Shown piece by piece: positions 53,378 through 62,562 of a stretch of 64,000 nucleotides of DNA (its first letter is position 1; every line of letters begins with the position of its first letter). Under the pieces are notes generated by a model, which saw only the letters and a program-made list of their open reading frames with translations, did no database searches and was not told the DNA's origin. The stretch comes from Desulfosarcinaceae bacterium (lineage in GTDB: Bacteria; Desulfobacterota; Desulfobacteria; Desulfobacterales; Desulfosarcinaceae), in NCBI GenBank assembly GCA_030066015.1, contig JASJCL010000017.1, positions 1 to 64,000 on the forward strand, given 5' to 3'. A program made the position numbers and the translations under genes.

Positions 53378-53851
53378 TTACACCCGCCCGGTGTACTGCC
53401 CTTCATAATCGCGGGTGGTGAGGGGATCACCCTCTGCCGGACATCCGGCAGCGACCACTTCGGCGATGAAGAGGGTATGGTTCCCCGGGGCCAGACGGTC
53501 GACGACGCGGCATTCCAACCAGGCCAGACATTCGCGCAGCACGGGGCTGCCGGTTTGTCCCGGCAGCCAATCGATGCCATCGTACTTGAGAGCGGCATCC
53601 GGCCCTTTGAACCGGTGCAACATCTCCTGTTGGGAACGGTCCAGGACATGGAGGGCGAAAGCCTCGCTGTCATCCAGCAGGGTGTGGGTATAGCGGTTGG
53701 GGTGGATGGCGGCCATGATCAGGGGCGGTGTGTGGGAGATCTGGCTGACCCAGGAGGCGATCATGCCGTTCACGATCTCCGCCGATCGGGTTGTGAGGAC
53801 GTAAATGCCGTAGTTCATGCGGCCCAAGGCCTTCTGCCAGACGGCTTCCAT
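53378..53851 (-). CDS. flavin reductase-like FMN-binding protein
   Basis: A 157-residue protein with the flavin-reductase-like split-barrel fold. It starts MEAVWQKALGRMNYGIYVLTT and has the FMN-site stretch GMIASWVSQISHTPPLIMAAIHPNRYTH in shortened form and the C-terminal HTLFIAEV. Such small FMN proteins in anaerobes accompany rubredoxin-oxygen chemistry or act as NAD(P)H:flavin reductases. No partner is adjacent. The start at 53851 has AGAGG eight nt upstream; the 51 upstream codons are unsupported. Confidence 0.85.
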   Translation of the reverse strand: MEAVWQKALGRMNYGIYVLTTRSAEIVNGMIASWVSQISHTPPLIMAAIHPNRYTHTLLDDSEAFALHVLDRSQQEMLHRFKGPDAALKYDGIDWLPGQTGSPVLRECLAWLECRVVDRLAPGNHTLFIAEVVAAGCPAEGDPLTTRDYEGQYTGRV

Positions 53852-54070
53852 GAGGGATCCTCTCTCAAGGGGGGTTGCAGTCGCAGTGGGCGGCCCCGGC
53901 GCTACCGGCGGCGGCAGTTTAAGGGGAGTGCAGATGGCGGGACGCCGCCACTCGGCTCCTCTCATAGCCCAGGGCGCAAGAGAAGACAAGCATGCGGGCA
54001 GCACGCAAGCGGACGGGCAGGATTGCAGGACGGGGGCGGCTGAGGCCGCCCCCGTCGATGTGGTCGATGG

Positions 54071-55984
54071 CTAAACCGTAAAACCTGCCACCATCTCCTT
54101 GAGTTTCTCGGCCACCGTGGAGAGTTCGTCTGCGCTGAGATTCAACTGCTGGCTGCCGCTGGAGATCTCGGTCGCGCTCTGGTTCACCTCGGCGATGGAC
54201 TTGGCGATCTCGTCCGCGACCGCCGCTCCCTGATCCACGTTGGCACTCACCTCCTGGATTCCCTGGTTGGCCTGCTGCACATTTTCGGCGATCTCTTTGG
54301 TGGCCGACGACTGCTCCTCCACCGCGGTGGCGATGGTACCGACGATGGCGTTGGTCTCCTCGATAATTTTCTGGACCTCGCCGATCTCGGGCAACGCCTG
54401 GGCCGTCGTCTGCTGGATGCTATCGATCTTGGATCGGATCTCCAGGGTGGCCTCGGCCGTCTGTTTGGCCAACTCCTTGATCTCGTTGGCCACCACGGCG
54501 AAGCCCTTGCCCGCCTCGCCGGCGCGGGCGGCCTCGATGGTGGCGTTGAGGGCCAGCAGGTTGGTCTGCTCGGAGATCTCGGTGATCACCTCCGTCACCT
54601 TGCCGATCTCATTGGCGGCACGGCCGAGGTCATTGACCCGCTCGGTGACGGCATTGGCCTGTGTCACCGCCTTGCCCGTGATGCTGCGGCCCGTCTCGGA
54701 GTTGCGGGCGATCTCGCCAATGGTGGCGCTCATCTCCTCAACGGCGGTGGCCACCATGCCCACGTTGGCCGAGGTCTGTGTGGCGGCCGAGGCCACCCCG
54801 CTCATATTGGCGTTCATCTCCTCGGCTGCCGCGGTCACCGTGGCCGAGCTCTGGGAAGTCTGTTCCGCCATGGCGGCGGATTGATTGGAGATGGCCGAAA
54901 GCTCCGTGGAGGAGCTGGCCAAGGTGTCCACGCTCCCCAAGGTGCTGCCGATCAGTTGGCGCAGACCACTGCTCATGCGGTTGAGGGCGGCAGCCAAGGT
55001 GCCGATCTCGTTCCGCTGGTCGATATCCACCGCACTGGTGAGATCGCCTGCGGCGATCTGTTCGGCCATGATCACGGATCGTTGAATCGGATCGACAATG
55101 GTGTCGGAGAGAAAGTAGGCGATGCTCAGACCGCAGAGGGTTGCCACTATGACAAGGCTGATGAGGGTCTTCTGGGCGTCTCGCTCATGTTTCTCGGCGG
55201 CGAGGCTGGACGAGGCGGTGAATGCCTCCACCTCGTGGAGCGTGGCGATGATGGTCTTGTCGAGGGAGTCCTCCTGCCGGGTGATCTCGGGCAGCATGCG
55301 CCGGGCGGCTTCGGCCTCCCCGGCCGAGAGCCGTTCAAAGAGCTGATGGACACGGTCCTCCAAGGCAGCGTGGGCCTTGTCGATGGCAGCCAGTTGCTGA
55401 TTGAGCGCTTCAAACTCCCGCCGACTGGCGGTATTGGTGGCCGCAGCGACAGCATGTTTGGCCAGCGCGAGCCCCTTGTCCAACTGGGCATCCACCTCGT
55501 GCCCCAGTTTGCTGTGGTGGTCCACCGCTTTGTTGAACGCTTCCGTCTCGTTCAGGAGGGCATGGCGGGTCGCGCGCTCCATGAGGATGGCCTGTTCAAG
55601 CTGGAGCACCTCCACCTCGCTGATGGCCATGGTTAGCGGAATGTCCTCCTCGGCGATCTCCTTGATCTCGTGACCGATGCGGGAAAGGCTGGTGATGCCG
55701 ACCAGCGATGAGGTGAGCAGTAGCGCCAGCATCGCACCGGCCAGCCCCATGAGGGCGACGCGCAACTTGAGATTACCGATGATCCGGCGCCCCTTTCCAC
55801 TGCGCATGGCGGCGATGAGGGCGCCGATCAGCAGGGCGCCGATCAGCAGAACAATGCCATAGGCGGGCAGGCTCGCGGTGGTGGTCGCCGCCGAAGGCGC
55901 GCCAGTGGCTGCAGGCAGCATGGCGGGTATGAGCAATGAAACGGTTAGCCAAACAATTGTTAGCGGTACAACGCGAGCGTACAT
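54071..55984 (-). CDS. methyl-accepting chemotaxis protein
   Basis: A 637-residue receptor. An N-terminal signal-like segment and a second membrane segment (about residues 40-57) are followed by an additional hydrophobic helix at about 75-95, a helical sensor region (about 100-275, four-helix-bundle-like), another TM helix (about 280-300), a HAMP domain and the signalling domain. The highly conserved hairpin tip [21 protein letters not shown] is intact. Alanine/Glu/Gln-rich methylation helices flank it. The C-terminus lacks a CheR-tethering pentapeptide. ATG at 55984; a sigma-28-type promoter lies upstream. Confidence 0.93.
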   Translation of the reverse strand: MYARVVPLTIVWLTVSLLIPAMLPAATGAPSAATTTASLPAYGIVLLIGALLIGALIAAMRSGKGRRIIGNLKLRVALMGLAGAMLALLLTSSLVGITSLSRIGHEIKEIAEEDIPLTMAISEVEVLQLEQAILMERATRHALLNETEAFNKAVDHHSKLGHEVDAQLDKGLALAKHAVAAATNTASRREFEALNQQLAAIDKAHAALEDRVHQLFERLSAGEAEAARRMLPEITRQEDSLDKTIIATLHEVEAFTASSSLAAEKHERDAQKTLISLVIVATLCGLSIAYFLSDTIVDPIQRSVIMAEQIAAGDLTSAVDIDQRNEIGTLAAALNRMSSGLRQLIGSTLGSVDTLASSSTELSAISNQSAAMAEQTSQSSATVTAAAEEMNANMSGVASAATQTSANVGMVATAVEEMSATIGEIARNSETGRSITGKAVTQANAVTERVNDLGRAANEIGKVTEVITEISEQTNLLALNATIEAARAGEAGKGFAVVANEIKELAKQTAEATLEIRSKIDSIQQTTAQALPEIGEVQKIIEETNAIVGTIATAVEEQSSATKEIAENVQQANQGIQEVSANVDQGAAVADEIAKSIAEVNQSATEISSGSQQLNLSADELSTVAEKLKEMVAGFTV

Positions 55985-56047
55985 GTGATCCAAATCCTCT
56001 CAACAACCAGTTATCGAAAACAGCTAGCCTGAACCTATTACGTTTCA

Positions 56048-56074
56048 GTATCGGCTGCTGAGCGGATTTGTTTA
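56048..56074 (-). promoter_or_regulatory. sigma-28 (FliA)-type promoter of the chemotaxis receptor
   Basis: On the minus strand TAAA (56074-56071), a spacer of exactly 15 nt, then GCCGATAC (56055-56048) matches the classical flagellar consensus TAAA-N15-GCCGATAA in all but the last base. The expected start is near 56041, with a leader of about 57 nt. It implies co-regulation with late flagellar genes. Confidence 0.75.
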
Positions 56075-56137
56075 CGCGGGCATCAGCACATTCGACCGCG
56101 CGTCCTGGGTGGACAGGATCGGCGCGAACGCGACCCA

Positions 56138-57544
56138 TCAGGCGGTGACCAGCTGAAAATCGGCCTCCGGATCCGCCGCCCGCATCCCCACGTTGACCGA
56201 CAGGGCCATGGCCAGCATGGCGATGGCACCGATGAAGCTCGTGAGGATGGCGTTGGTGAGGTCGAACTGCCGGAAGTAGAAACTGGCGTACACCAGCGGG
56301 TAGGCGCACACACCGGCCACCGCCGCGGTGAGATAGCGGATCCGGACGCCGCCGAATCGCCGCCCCAGCCAGTACTTGAGGGCGAAGAGCAAAAGGGCCG
56401 TGACGATACCGAAAAAGAGGCCCAGCATGGGGGCCATCCAGAAGGCCACCGTCAGCTCGAGCTGCATTAGGGTTCCCTCTTGGATCCAGGTTTCGGTGAC
56501 GATCCAGTGCAGATGGGCCAGATAGCCACCGGCGGCGGCCCAGGTCATCGCTTTGAACCAGCTGGCCGTGTGGATGCCGAAACTGATGAATCCCGTGAAC
56601 AGCATCAGGGCGGTGGCGCCCAGGAAGCAATAGTTGGCCGCTTCGAGGCCCTTCATGATGCAGAACAGCGGCCCGAAGCATAGTCCGAACATGAAGCCCA
56701 TCACCAGGCTGCGGGTGATGATGTTGGGCGGTTGGGGATCCGGATCCCCCCCGTCCGGATTGAGCACTTCGATCTTCACCAGAAAATCTTCCAGAAAGGC
56801 GTCGTCGCGGAAATTTTTAAAGGCGAAGGCCACCAGATATTTCTGCAGTTTGCGGATCAAGCTGCGGCGCAAATCGCCCACCCGGCGGCCCACTTTGCCG
56901 ATAACGGCCGTCAATTGATCCCTGGCCTCGCTTGGGCCCCGCCACTGCTCACGGATGCGTCCGAGGTCGGCGTCGATGGTATTGAGGTAGCGGATCTGCT
57001 CGCTCAGCATCTTGTCATCTTCGCTAAACGTCTCCCACTTGGTATTGAGGAGATCCCATTTGTTATACTCCGCCTGACTGCGGAGGGTATCGGCGCGCTG
57101 CTTCAGTGTGCGGTAGGTCTCTTCAGCAACGGCGTTGGAGTAGGTGATGTCCTGCGAGACCACGCGGTGGTAGCTGAACATGTTCTGAAGCAGATCGATG
57201 AGGACCTTGTTCAGCCGGATCTCCTTGGGCCCCAAACGAAAAGTGCCGGCGCCCGCTCCGAAATAGACCACGGCCGCCAGGATGGGGGTGAGCAACTGCA
57301 TGTGGTCGCCAGTGACGGGTGCCTTGCCGACGAAGATGGCCGAGACGGGCATCGGCATCACCACATGGAGCAGCAGGGTGTAGGCGAACGCGTTGAAGAC
57401 GACAAAGATAAACCCCGCCAGGTAATACTGCCAGCGGTGTTTGGATTTGCGGACGTTCTTGCGAAAATCGTCGCAGCTCATGGCCACCAGCAGCACCCAC
57501 CCCAGCAGTACCGCGGCCTTCATCCAAAGCGCCATATTCTCCAT
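56138..57544 (-). CDS. polytopic membrane protein with central coiled coil, unknown function
   Basis: A 468-residue protein I do not recognise. Three membrane helices lie in the first 105 residues (about 5-22, 40-65, 85-105). A hydrophilic Arg/Glu/Lys-rich helical region (about 105-260), probably a cytoplasmic coiled coil, follows, with a PDGGDPDPQPPN linker. Then come six further membrane helices to the end. A strong AGGAGG 6-7 nt before the ATG shows real expression. It lies directly upstream of the chemotaxis receptor on the same strand, though the receptor has its own flagellar promoter. It might be a transporter, sensor or scaffold; no family motif decides. Confidence 0.75.
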   Translation of the reverse strand: MENMALWMKAAVLLGWVLLVAMSCDDFRKNVRKSKHRWQYYLAGFIFVVFNAFAYTLLLHVVMPMPVSAIFVGKAPVTGDHMQLLTPILAAVVYFGAGAGTFRLGPKEIRLNKVLIDLLQNMFSYHRVVSQDITYSNAVAEETYRTLKQRADTLRSQAEYNKWDLLNTKWETFSEDDKMLSEQIRYLNTIDADLGRIREQWRGPSEARDQLTAVIGKVGRRVGDLRRSLIRKLQKYLVAFAFKNFRDDAFLEDFLVKIEVLNPDGGDPDPQPPNIITRSLVMGFMFGLCFGPLFCIMKGLEAANYCFLGATALMLFTGFISFGIHTASWFKAMTWAAAGGYLAHLHWIVTETWIQEGTLMQLELTVAFWMAPMLGLFFGIVTALLLFALKYWLGRRFGGVRIRYLTAAVAGVCAYPLVYASFYFRQFDLTNAILTSFIGAIAMLAMALSVNVGMRAADPEADFQLVTA

Positions 57545-57677
57545 ACCACTCCTCCTTTATGAAACGTGTCCGGTTGTCGGCCGGTATCGGCGAGCGCGGG
57601 CGGGAGTTGGATGAACGCATGGCGGTCTCGGGGCGGTGCAGTTCGGCCGTCAGCATCTATAGTGAATCAGAGGGCGC

Positions 57678-57711
57678 AAAAAACCGCTGTTACCCAGGGC
57701 GGCTTTTTTTT
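57678..57711 (-). terminator. terminator downstream of adenine deaminase (possibly bidirectional)
   Basis: CCGC (57684-57687) pairs with GCGG (57699-57702); the arm is flanked by an A run (57678-57683) and a T run (57704-57711). Read on the minus strand it is a stem followed by six T, 30 nt past the ade stop. The stem is short but A/T runs extend it. Confidence 0.55.
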
Positions 57712-57740
57712 GTGAAGGATTACGCGAAGCGCTGCCACCG

Positions 57741-59483
57741 TCAGGCGGCGCAAAAGAGGGGGACGATCTCGAAGCGGTCCACATCCACCAATCCCCGATC
57801 GGTGATCTTGAGCTTGGGGATGACGGGCAAGGCGATGAAGCCCAAGGCCATAAAGGGATCGGACAGGGGCGCGCCCAGCTCGTGGGCCACCTGGATGATG
57901 GCGTCCAACTGATCGCGCACCGTCTCCATGGGGGCATCGCTCATGAGGCCGGCGATGGGCAGCGGCAGTGTGGCCGCCACCTGGCCGTTCGCCACGGCGG
58001 CGAATCCGCCGCCCATCTCGGCCACAGCCTGCAAGGCAAGGCGCATGTCGTCGTCGGTGGCCCCGATGACGATGAGGTTGTGGGAGTCGTGGGCCACGCT
58101 GGCGGCCAGCGCGCCCCGCTGCAGTCCAAAGCCGGTGGCCAGGCCCAGCCCCACGTTGCCGCTGCCGGTGTGGCGCTCCACGACGGCGAGTTTGAGGAGG
58201 TCGCGGGCGGGATCGGCCGCGACCGTGCCCTCGACGATGGTGGGTCTGACGATCTGTTCGCGGGTGACCACCTGGTCTGGAATCACTTCGATGACCCGTA
58301 TCCGCTCCCCCTCAGCGGGGATGGTCAAATCGATTTGCTGCGGGTCCACCTGCATGCTGAGCGGCACAGCGATGGGGGCCGGCCGGGGGAGATCCGCCTT
58401 TAGTCGACCGCCGGCGGCCACCTCCCGCCCATTCACATAAACGGCGTCGATGGACAGTGCTGCCAGGTCGGAAACCACGAGCAGGTTGGCCTGACGCCCA
58501 GGCGCGACAGCCCCCACGCGCTCCAGTCGGAAATACTCGGCCGGATTGAGGGTGGCCATCTGGATGGCGGTGACCGGGTCGAGGCCCTTGCCGATCGCCT
58601 TGCGCACGGCAGCGTCCACATGCCCCTCATCCAGGAGGTCGTGGGGATGGCGGTCGTCGGTGCACCACATCATGCGGCGCGCCGTATGGGGATCGATGAG
58701 GTCGAAAAGGTCGTCCAGGTTGCGGGCACAGGTGCCCTCGCGCACCATGATGTGCATGCCGGCGGCGAGCTTTTCGGCGGCCTCGGCCAGATCGGTGCAT
58801 TCATGGTCGCTGCGAATGCCCGTGCTGAGGTAGGCGTGCAGGGATGGTCCGCTGAGGCCGGGAGCGTGGCCGTCCAACGGTTTGCCGGCCCGATGGCTGG
58901 CGTCGATCTTGGCCAGCACCTGCGGGTCGCCTTGGATCACCCCGGGGAAATTCATCATCTCCGCGAGGGCCATCACCCGGGGATGGTTGAAAAACGGCGC
59001 CAGATCGGCGGCCTCTAAACGGGCGCCAGCGGTCTCCATTTCGGTGGCCGGGACGCAGGAGGGGAGACTGAAGCGCACGTCCAGGGGCTGATCTTCGGCG
59101 CTGTCGAGCATGTATTGAATCCCCGCTACGCCCAGCACGTTGGCGATCTCGTGGGGATCGGCGACCACCGTCGTCGTGCCGTGGGGCAGGACGGCACGGC
59201 AGAACTCGGTGATGCCCGTCATGGCGCTTTCGATGTGCAGGTGGCTGTCGATGAAGCCGGGAAGGAGATAGCGGCCGTCCAGGTCCACCCTTTTCTTGGC
59301 AGAATAGGTGTCGCCGAAGCCCACGACAACACCCTCCGCCACGGCCACGGACCGATCTTCGATCCGGCCGTTGAAGACATTGACCAGGCGAAGGTTGGTG
59401 AGCAGGAGGTCGACCGGTCGATCCCCTCTGGCGGCGGCGATGATAGCGGCCATTCCATTGTCCGTGGCCATTCCATTGTCCAT
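57741..59483 (-). CDS. ade: adenine deaminase
   Basis: A 580-residue metallo-amidohydrolase converting adenine to hypoxanthine. The metal ligands are visible in GFIDSHLHIESAM (HxH), the Glu in the AEMMNFPGV region, the GHAPGLSG His and TDDRHPHDL (catalytic Asp region). The C-terminal AdeC domain includes HDSHNL and GGGFA motifs. The ATG at 59483 has AAGGGG upstream, but the first 12 residues derive from an 18-bp tandem duplication, and Met residues at 59468-59453 are alternative starts. It is the last gene of the purine cluster, 34 nt after an MtaD-like gene. Confidence 0.93.
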   Translation of the reverse strand: MDNGMATDNGMAAIIAAARGDRPVDLLLTNLRLVNVFNGRIEDRSVAVAEGVVVGFGDTYSAKKRVDLDGRYLLPGFIDSHLHIESAMTGITEFCRAVLPHGTTTVVADPHEIANVLGVAGIQYMLDSAEDQPLDVRFSLPSCVPATEMETAGARLEAADLAPFFNHPRVMALAEMMNFPGVIQGDPQVLAKIDASHRAGKPLDGHAPGLSGPSLHAYLSTGIRSDHECTDLAEAAEKLAAGMHIMVREGTCARNLDDLFDLIDPHTARRMMWCTDDRHPHDLLDEGHVDAAVRKAIGKGLDPVTAIQMATLNPAEYFRLERVGAVAPGRQANLLVVSDLAALSIDAVYVNGREVAAGGRLKADLPRPAPIAVPLSMQVDPQQIDLTIPAEGERIRVIEVIPDQVVTREQIVRPTIVEGTVAADPARDLLKLAVVERHTGSGNVGLGLATGFGLQRGALAASVAHDSHNLIVIGATDDDMRLALQAVAEMGGGFAAVANGQVAATLPLPIAGLMSDAPMETVRDQLDAIIQVAHELGAPLSDPFMALGFIALPVIPKLKITDRGLVDVDRFEIVPLFCAA

Positions 59484-59517
59484 GGATGATGATCCCCTTC
59501 TGCAGGTATTGTCTGAA

Positions 59518-60831
59518 TTAGCGCGCGCCTTGAATCTGTTTGGCGACAGCCCTGGCATCGGCCATAACGGGCGCCGTAGCGAAGGTCAGCAGTTCACGGT
59601 TGCGGACCGCCCACTGCCCCCCCACCATCACGTCGCGCACATCACTGCTGCGGGCGGCGTAGACCAGGTGGGAGACCGGGTCGTAAATGGGCGTGAGCCT
59701 GGGATGACGGGTCTCCACCACGACCAGATCGGCCAGCTTGCCCGGTGTGACCGCGCCGATCCGGTCGCCCATCCCCAGGGCCCGCGCCCCTTCGCCGGTG
59801 GCCATCGCCAGGACCTCCCGGGCCGAGGCCACGGTGGGATCGCGGCGCACCGCCTTGTGCAGCTTGGCGGCCGTATCCATCTCCCCGAAGAGGTCCAGGT
59901 CGTTGTTGGAGGCAGCACCGTCGGTGCCCAGACCAACGGTGATGCCGGCGGCCAGCAGATCGGGCAGGGGCATCGCTCCTGACGCCAGCTTCATGTTGCT
60001 CTCCGGGCAGTGTACCATGGCCGCGCCGCTCGCGGCAATGCACTGGATGTCGGTCGCATCCAGCCACACCCCATGCACGAGGATGGTGTCGCTGTCCAGA
60101 AGGCCGAGGGCATCCAGATAGCGGGTGGGGCTGCGCCCCTCGGCCCCTGCGATCAACGCCGGCTCGCCCCTGGTCTCGGCCAGATGGATGAGAAAAGGGG
60201 CCCCCAGCTCGCGGGCGGCCTGCTTGGCCGCCGCGAGCGTATCGCCGCCGCAGGTGTAGGGCGAGTGGCAGAAGATGGCCGGCGTGATGCGGCCGTTGCG
60301 CCCCTGCCACCGCTTCACGAATTGCGCCGCATGGACGACGTTGTCGGCCGGATCCGATACGCCGGGGGCGGGAAAGTCGATCACGCCCTGGCCCAGAACG
60401 GCCCGCAGTCCGCTGTCGGCCACCGCAGCGGCCACCTCGTTCTCGCGGAAGTAGCCGTCGCAGCAGGTGGTTACCCCGCCGAGGAGCAGCTCGGCGCAGG
60501 CGAGGAGGGTGCCGGTGCGGACGTTGTCGGGGGTGATGAACCGGGCCTCGGCCGGAAAGATGTGCTCGTTGAGCCACACAGCCAGGGGCAGGTCGTCGGC
60601 CAACCCCCGGAAGAGGCTCATGGGCAGGTGGGTGTGGGCGTTGATCAGCCCGGGCATGAGGATGCCGCCCTGGGCGTCGACCGCCTCCCGCGTCTCGGGC
60701 GGCGTGCCGCCCCCATTCCTCTCCACCAGCGCGATGCGGTCCCCGCGAACGCCTACCATACCGGCGGAGAGAACGCCCAGATCGTCGTCCTGGGTGACCA
60801 CCACAGCGTTGTGAATCAAACAATCGAGCAT
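59518..60831 (-). CDS. mtaD: amidohydrolase, MTA/SAH deaminase-like (paralogue 2)
   Basis: A 437-residue cyclic amidohydrolase of the TrzN/MtaD class that deaminates adenosine-type substrates such as 5'-methylthioadenosine or S-adenosylhomocysteine. The metal site is INAHTHLPMSLFRG; further ligands are HLAETRGE, HGVW and GTDGAASNNDLDLF. The start at 60831 (MLDCLIHNAVVV) matches the family; a 9-codon upstream extension is possible. About 408 nt of non-coding sequence separate it from its paralogue. Whether it takes MTA, SAH, adenosine or guanine-type substrates cannot be read from sequence. Confidence 0.87.
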   Translation of the reverse strand: MLDCLIHNAVVVTQDDDLGVLSAGMVGVRGDRIALVERNGGGTPPETREAVDAQGGILMPGLINAHTHLPMSLFRGLADDLPLAVWLNEHIFPAEARFITPDNVRTGTLLACAELLLGGVTTCCDGYFRENEVAAAVADSGLRAVLGQGVIDFPAPGVSDPADNVVHAAQFVKRWQGRNGRITPAIFCHSPYTCGGDTLAAAKQAARELGAPFLIHLAETRGEPALIAGAEGRSPTRYLDALGLLDSDTILVHGVWLDATDIQCIAASGAAMVHCPESNMKLASGAMPLPDLLAAGITVGLGTDGAASNNDLDLFGEMDTAAKLHKAVRRDPTVASAREVLAMATGEGARALGMGDRIGAVTPGKLADLVVVETRHPRLTPIYDPVSHLVYAARSSDVRDVMVGGQWAVRNRELLTFATAPVMADARAVAKQIQGAR

Positions 60832-61239
60832 CTCGGTTCGCTTTCTTCTGTTTACCATAACACCGGGGCGGGCATCCGGACGCTGCGCGCGCTTTTTCGG
60901 GGGCCGGACCGTCAGCCGGGATCTACATTCTGTAAGCTGAAAACAGCTATACGTCTCTTTTGCTCACAATTCATCAAAGCCGATCAATGGGTGTGTTGCC
61001 CCGCAGCACACAGGCCTCCACACAAATAAGGAGCGGGCGCCTGACGCGCGGCGCTGGGCCATTGTGGAAAAAGGCGGGTCGGTGCCGGGGGATCTGGAAG
61101 CCGGCCATGTTTGAGGCGCAAAGCGCCGAGTTGGCAGTCTTCAGCCCCCGGTGGCGGACTGCCCCCGCAAGGTCCCGCAAAGCGGTCAGGCGTCTGCTCC
61201 GGTGTTTTGGGGGGATTTGGTTGACCTCGTGTACAAGGC
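60832..61239. other. non-coding gap between the two MtaD-like genes
   Basis: About 400 nt without a supported gene. An AT-richer patch at 60930-60985 could hold a minus-strand promoter for the downstream paralogue, but no well-spaced hexamers are seen. The remainder is GC-rich. It breaks the purine cluster into two transcription units at most. Confidence 0.4.
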
Positions 61240-62562
61240 CTACCGCCGTATCTTCTCCGCCGCCTGCCGCGCCTCCGCCATCACTTTTTCTTCATCAATG
61301 GTGCGCAGTTCGCCCTTCTCCATCACCACCCGGCCGTTGATGACCGAGGTCGTCACGTCGCTGCCCTTGACGCTGTAAACCAGGTGGGAGATGGGGCTGT
61401 ACATGGGGGTCAGGTGGGGCTTGTCGGTGTCGACGACGATGAGGTCGGCCCGCTTGCCCGCCGCCAGTGTGCCGATCTGCGCCGCCAGCCCCAATGCCCG
61501 CGCGGCGTCCCGCGTGGCCATGGCCAGCACCGCCTCGGCCGAGGCCACGGTGGGGTCCAGATGATCCACCTTGTGCAGCTTGGCGGCCGTATCCATCTCG
61601 GCAAACAGATCGAGATCGTTGTTGCTGCTGCAGCCGTCGGTGCCCAGACCAACACAGACACCCGCGGCGAGCAGCTGGGGTATGGGCGCCACACCCGAAG
61701 CGAGCTTCATGTTGCTCTCGGGGTTGTGGGCCACCTTGGTGTCACTGCGACGCAGAAGATCGATATCCGCCTCGGTGAGCTCCACACAATGGCAGGCGAC
61801 GGTGCGGTGGCCGAGGATCCCCAGATCGGCCAGATGCCCCACCGGGGTCTTCTGATAACGCTCCTGGATCGTGGCCACCTCGCTGCGGGTTTCGGAAAGA
61901 TGGATGACCAGGGGAACCTGGTTCTCCTCCGCCAGGGCGGCCGCCTCCTGGAGCAGTTCCGGGGCACAGAGATAGGGGCTGTGGGGTTCGACGGCGATGG
62001 TGATGAGGTCATCGCCCTGCCATCGGGCAATCAGTTCACGTGTATAGGCGAACCCCTTATCGATGGGGCCGTAGTTGGGCGAGGGAAAATCGTAGAGCAC
62101 TTCGCCCACCACCGCCCGCATGGCGGCGTCACGGGCCGCCTCGGCGACCGCTCCCTCGAAGAGGTACATGTCGCAGAAGCAGGTGGTTCCCGAGCGGATC
62201 ATCTCGGCACAGGCCAGAGTGGTGCCGATTCGGACCATCTCAAGATCGAGCTTGGCTTCTGCCGGAAAGATATGGTCGTTGAGCCAGGTCATCAAGGGCA
62301 GATCGTCGGCCAGTCCCCGGAAAAGGGTCATGGCAGCGTGGGTATGGGTATTGATCAGGCCAGGCAGGATCAGGCCGCCCCGGGCATCGATGGCGGTGCC
62401 GATCTCCCAGTCGCCAAAATCGGCCGACGGCCCGATCGCCAGGATCCGGTCGCCGCCCACGGCCACGGCCCCGTCCTTGATCTCGGTGCCCTTCCCGTCC
62501 AGGGTGAGGACCCAGCCGTTGGTGACCAGCAGATCGGCCGTGTGTTCAGTCTCGCTGTGCAC
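61240..62562 (-). CDS. mtaD: MTA/SAH deaminase-like amidohydrolase (paralogue 1)
   Basis: A 440-residue homologue of the neighbouring deaminase. The metal and catalytic residues lie in INTHTHAAMTLFRG, HLSETRSE, HCVEL and GTDGCSSNNDLDLF. The SRF-like pattern (NPESNMKLASG) is shared with paralogue 2, so the two probably arose by tandem duplication. The start is a GTG with AGGAGAG about 5 nt upstream, lying 17 nt inside the end of purB. That overlap implies translational coupling with AMP/IMP synthesis. Deamination of SAH or MTA would feed purine and sulfur recycling (inference). Confidence 0.9.
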   Translation of the reverse strand: MHSETEHTADLLVTNGWVLTLDGKGTEIKDGAVAVGGDRILAIGPSADFGDWEIGTAIDARGGLILPGLINTHTHAAMTLFRGLADDLPLMTWLNDHIFPAEAKLDLEMVRIGTTLACAEMIRSGTTCFCDMYLFEGAVAEAARDAAMRAVVGEVLYDFPSPNYGPIDKGFAYTRELIARWQGDDLITIAVEPHSPYLCAPELLQEAAALAEENQVPLVIHLSETRSEVATIQERYQKTPVGHLADLGILGHRTVACHCVELTEADIDLLRRSDTKVAHNPESNMKLASGVAPIPQLLAAGVCVGLGTDGCSSNNDLDLFAEMDTAAKLHKVDHLDPTVASAEAVLAMATRDAARALGLAAQIGTLAAGKRADLIVVDTDKPHLTPMYSPISHLVYSVKGSDVTTSVINGRVVMEKGELRTIDEEKVMAEARQAAEKIRR

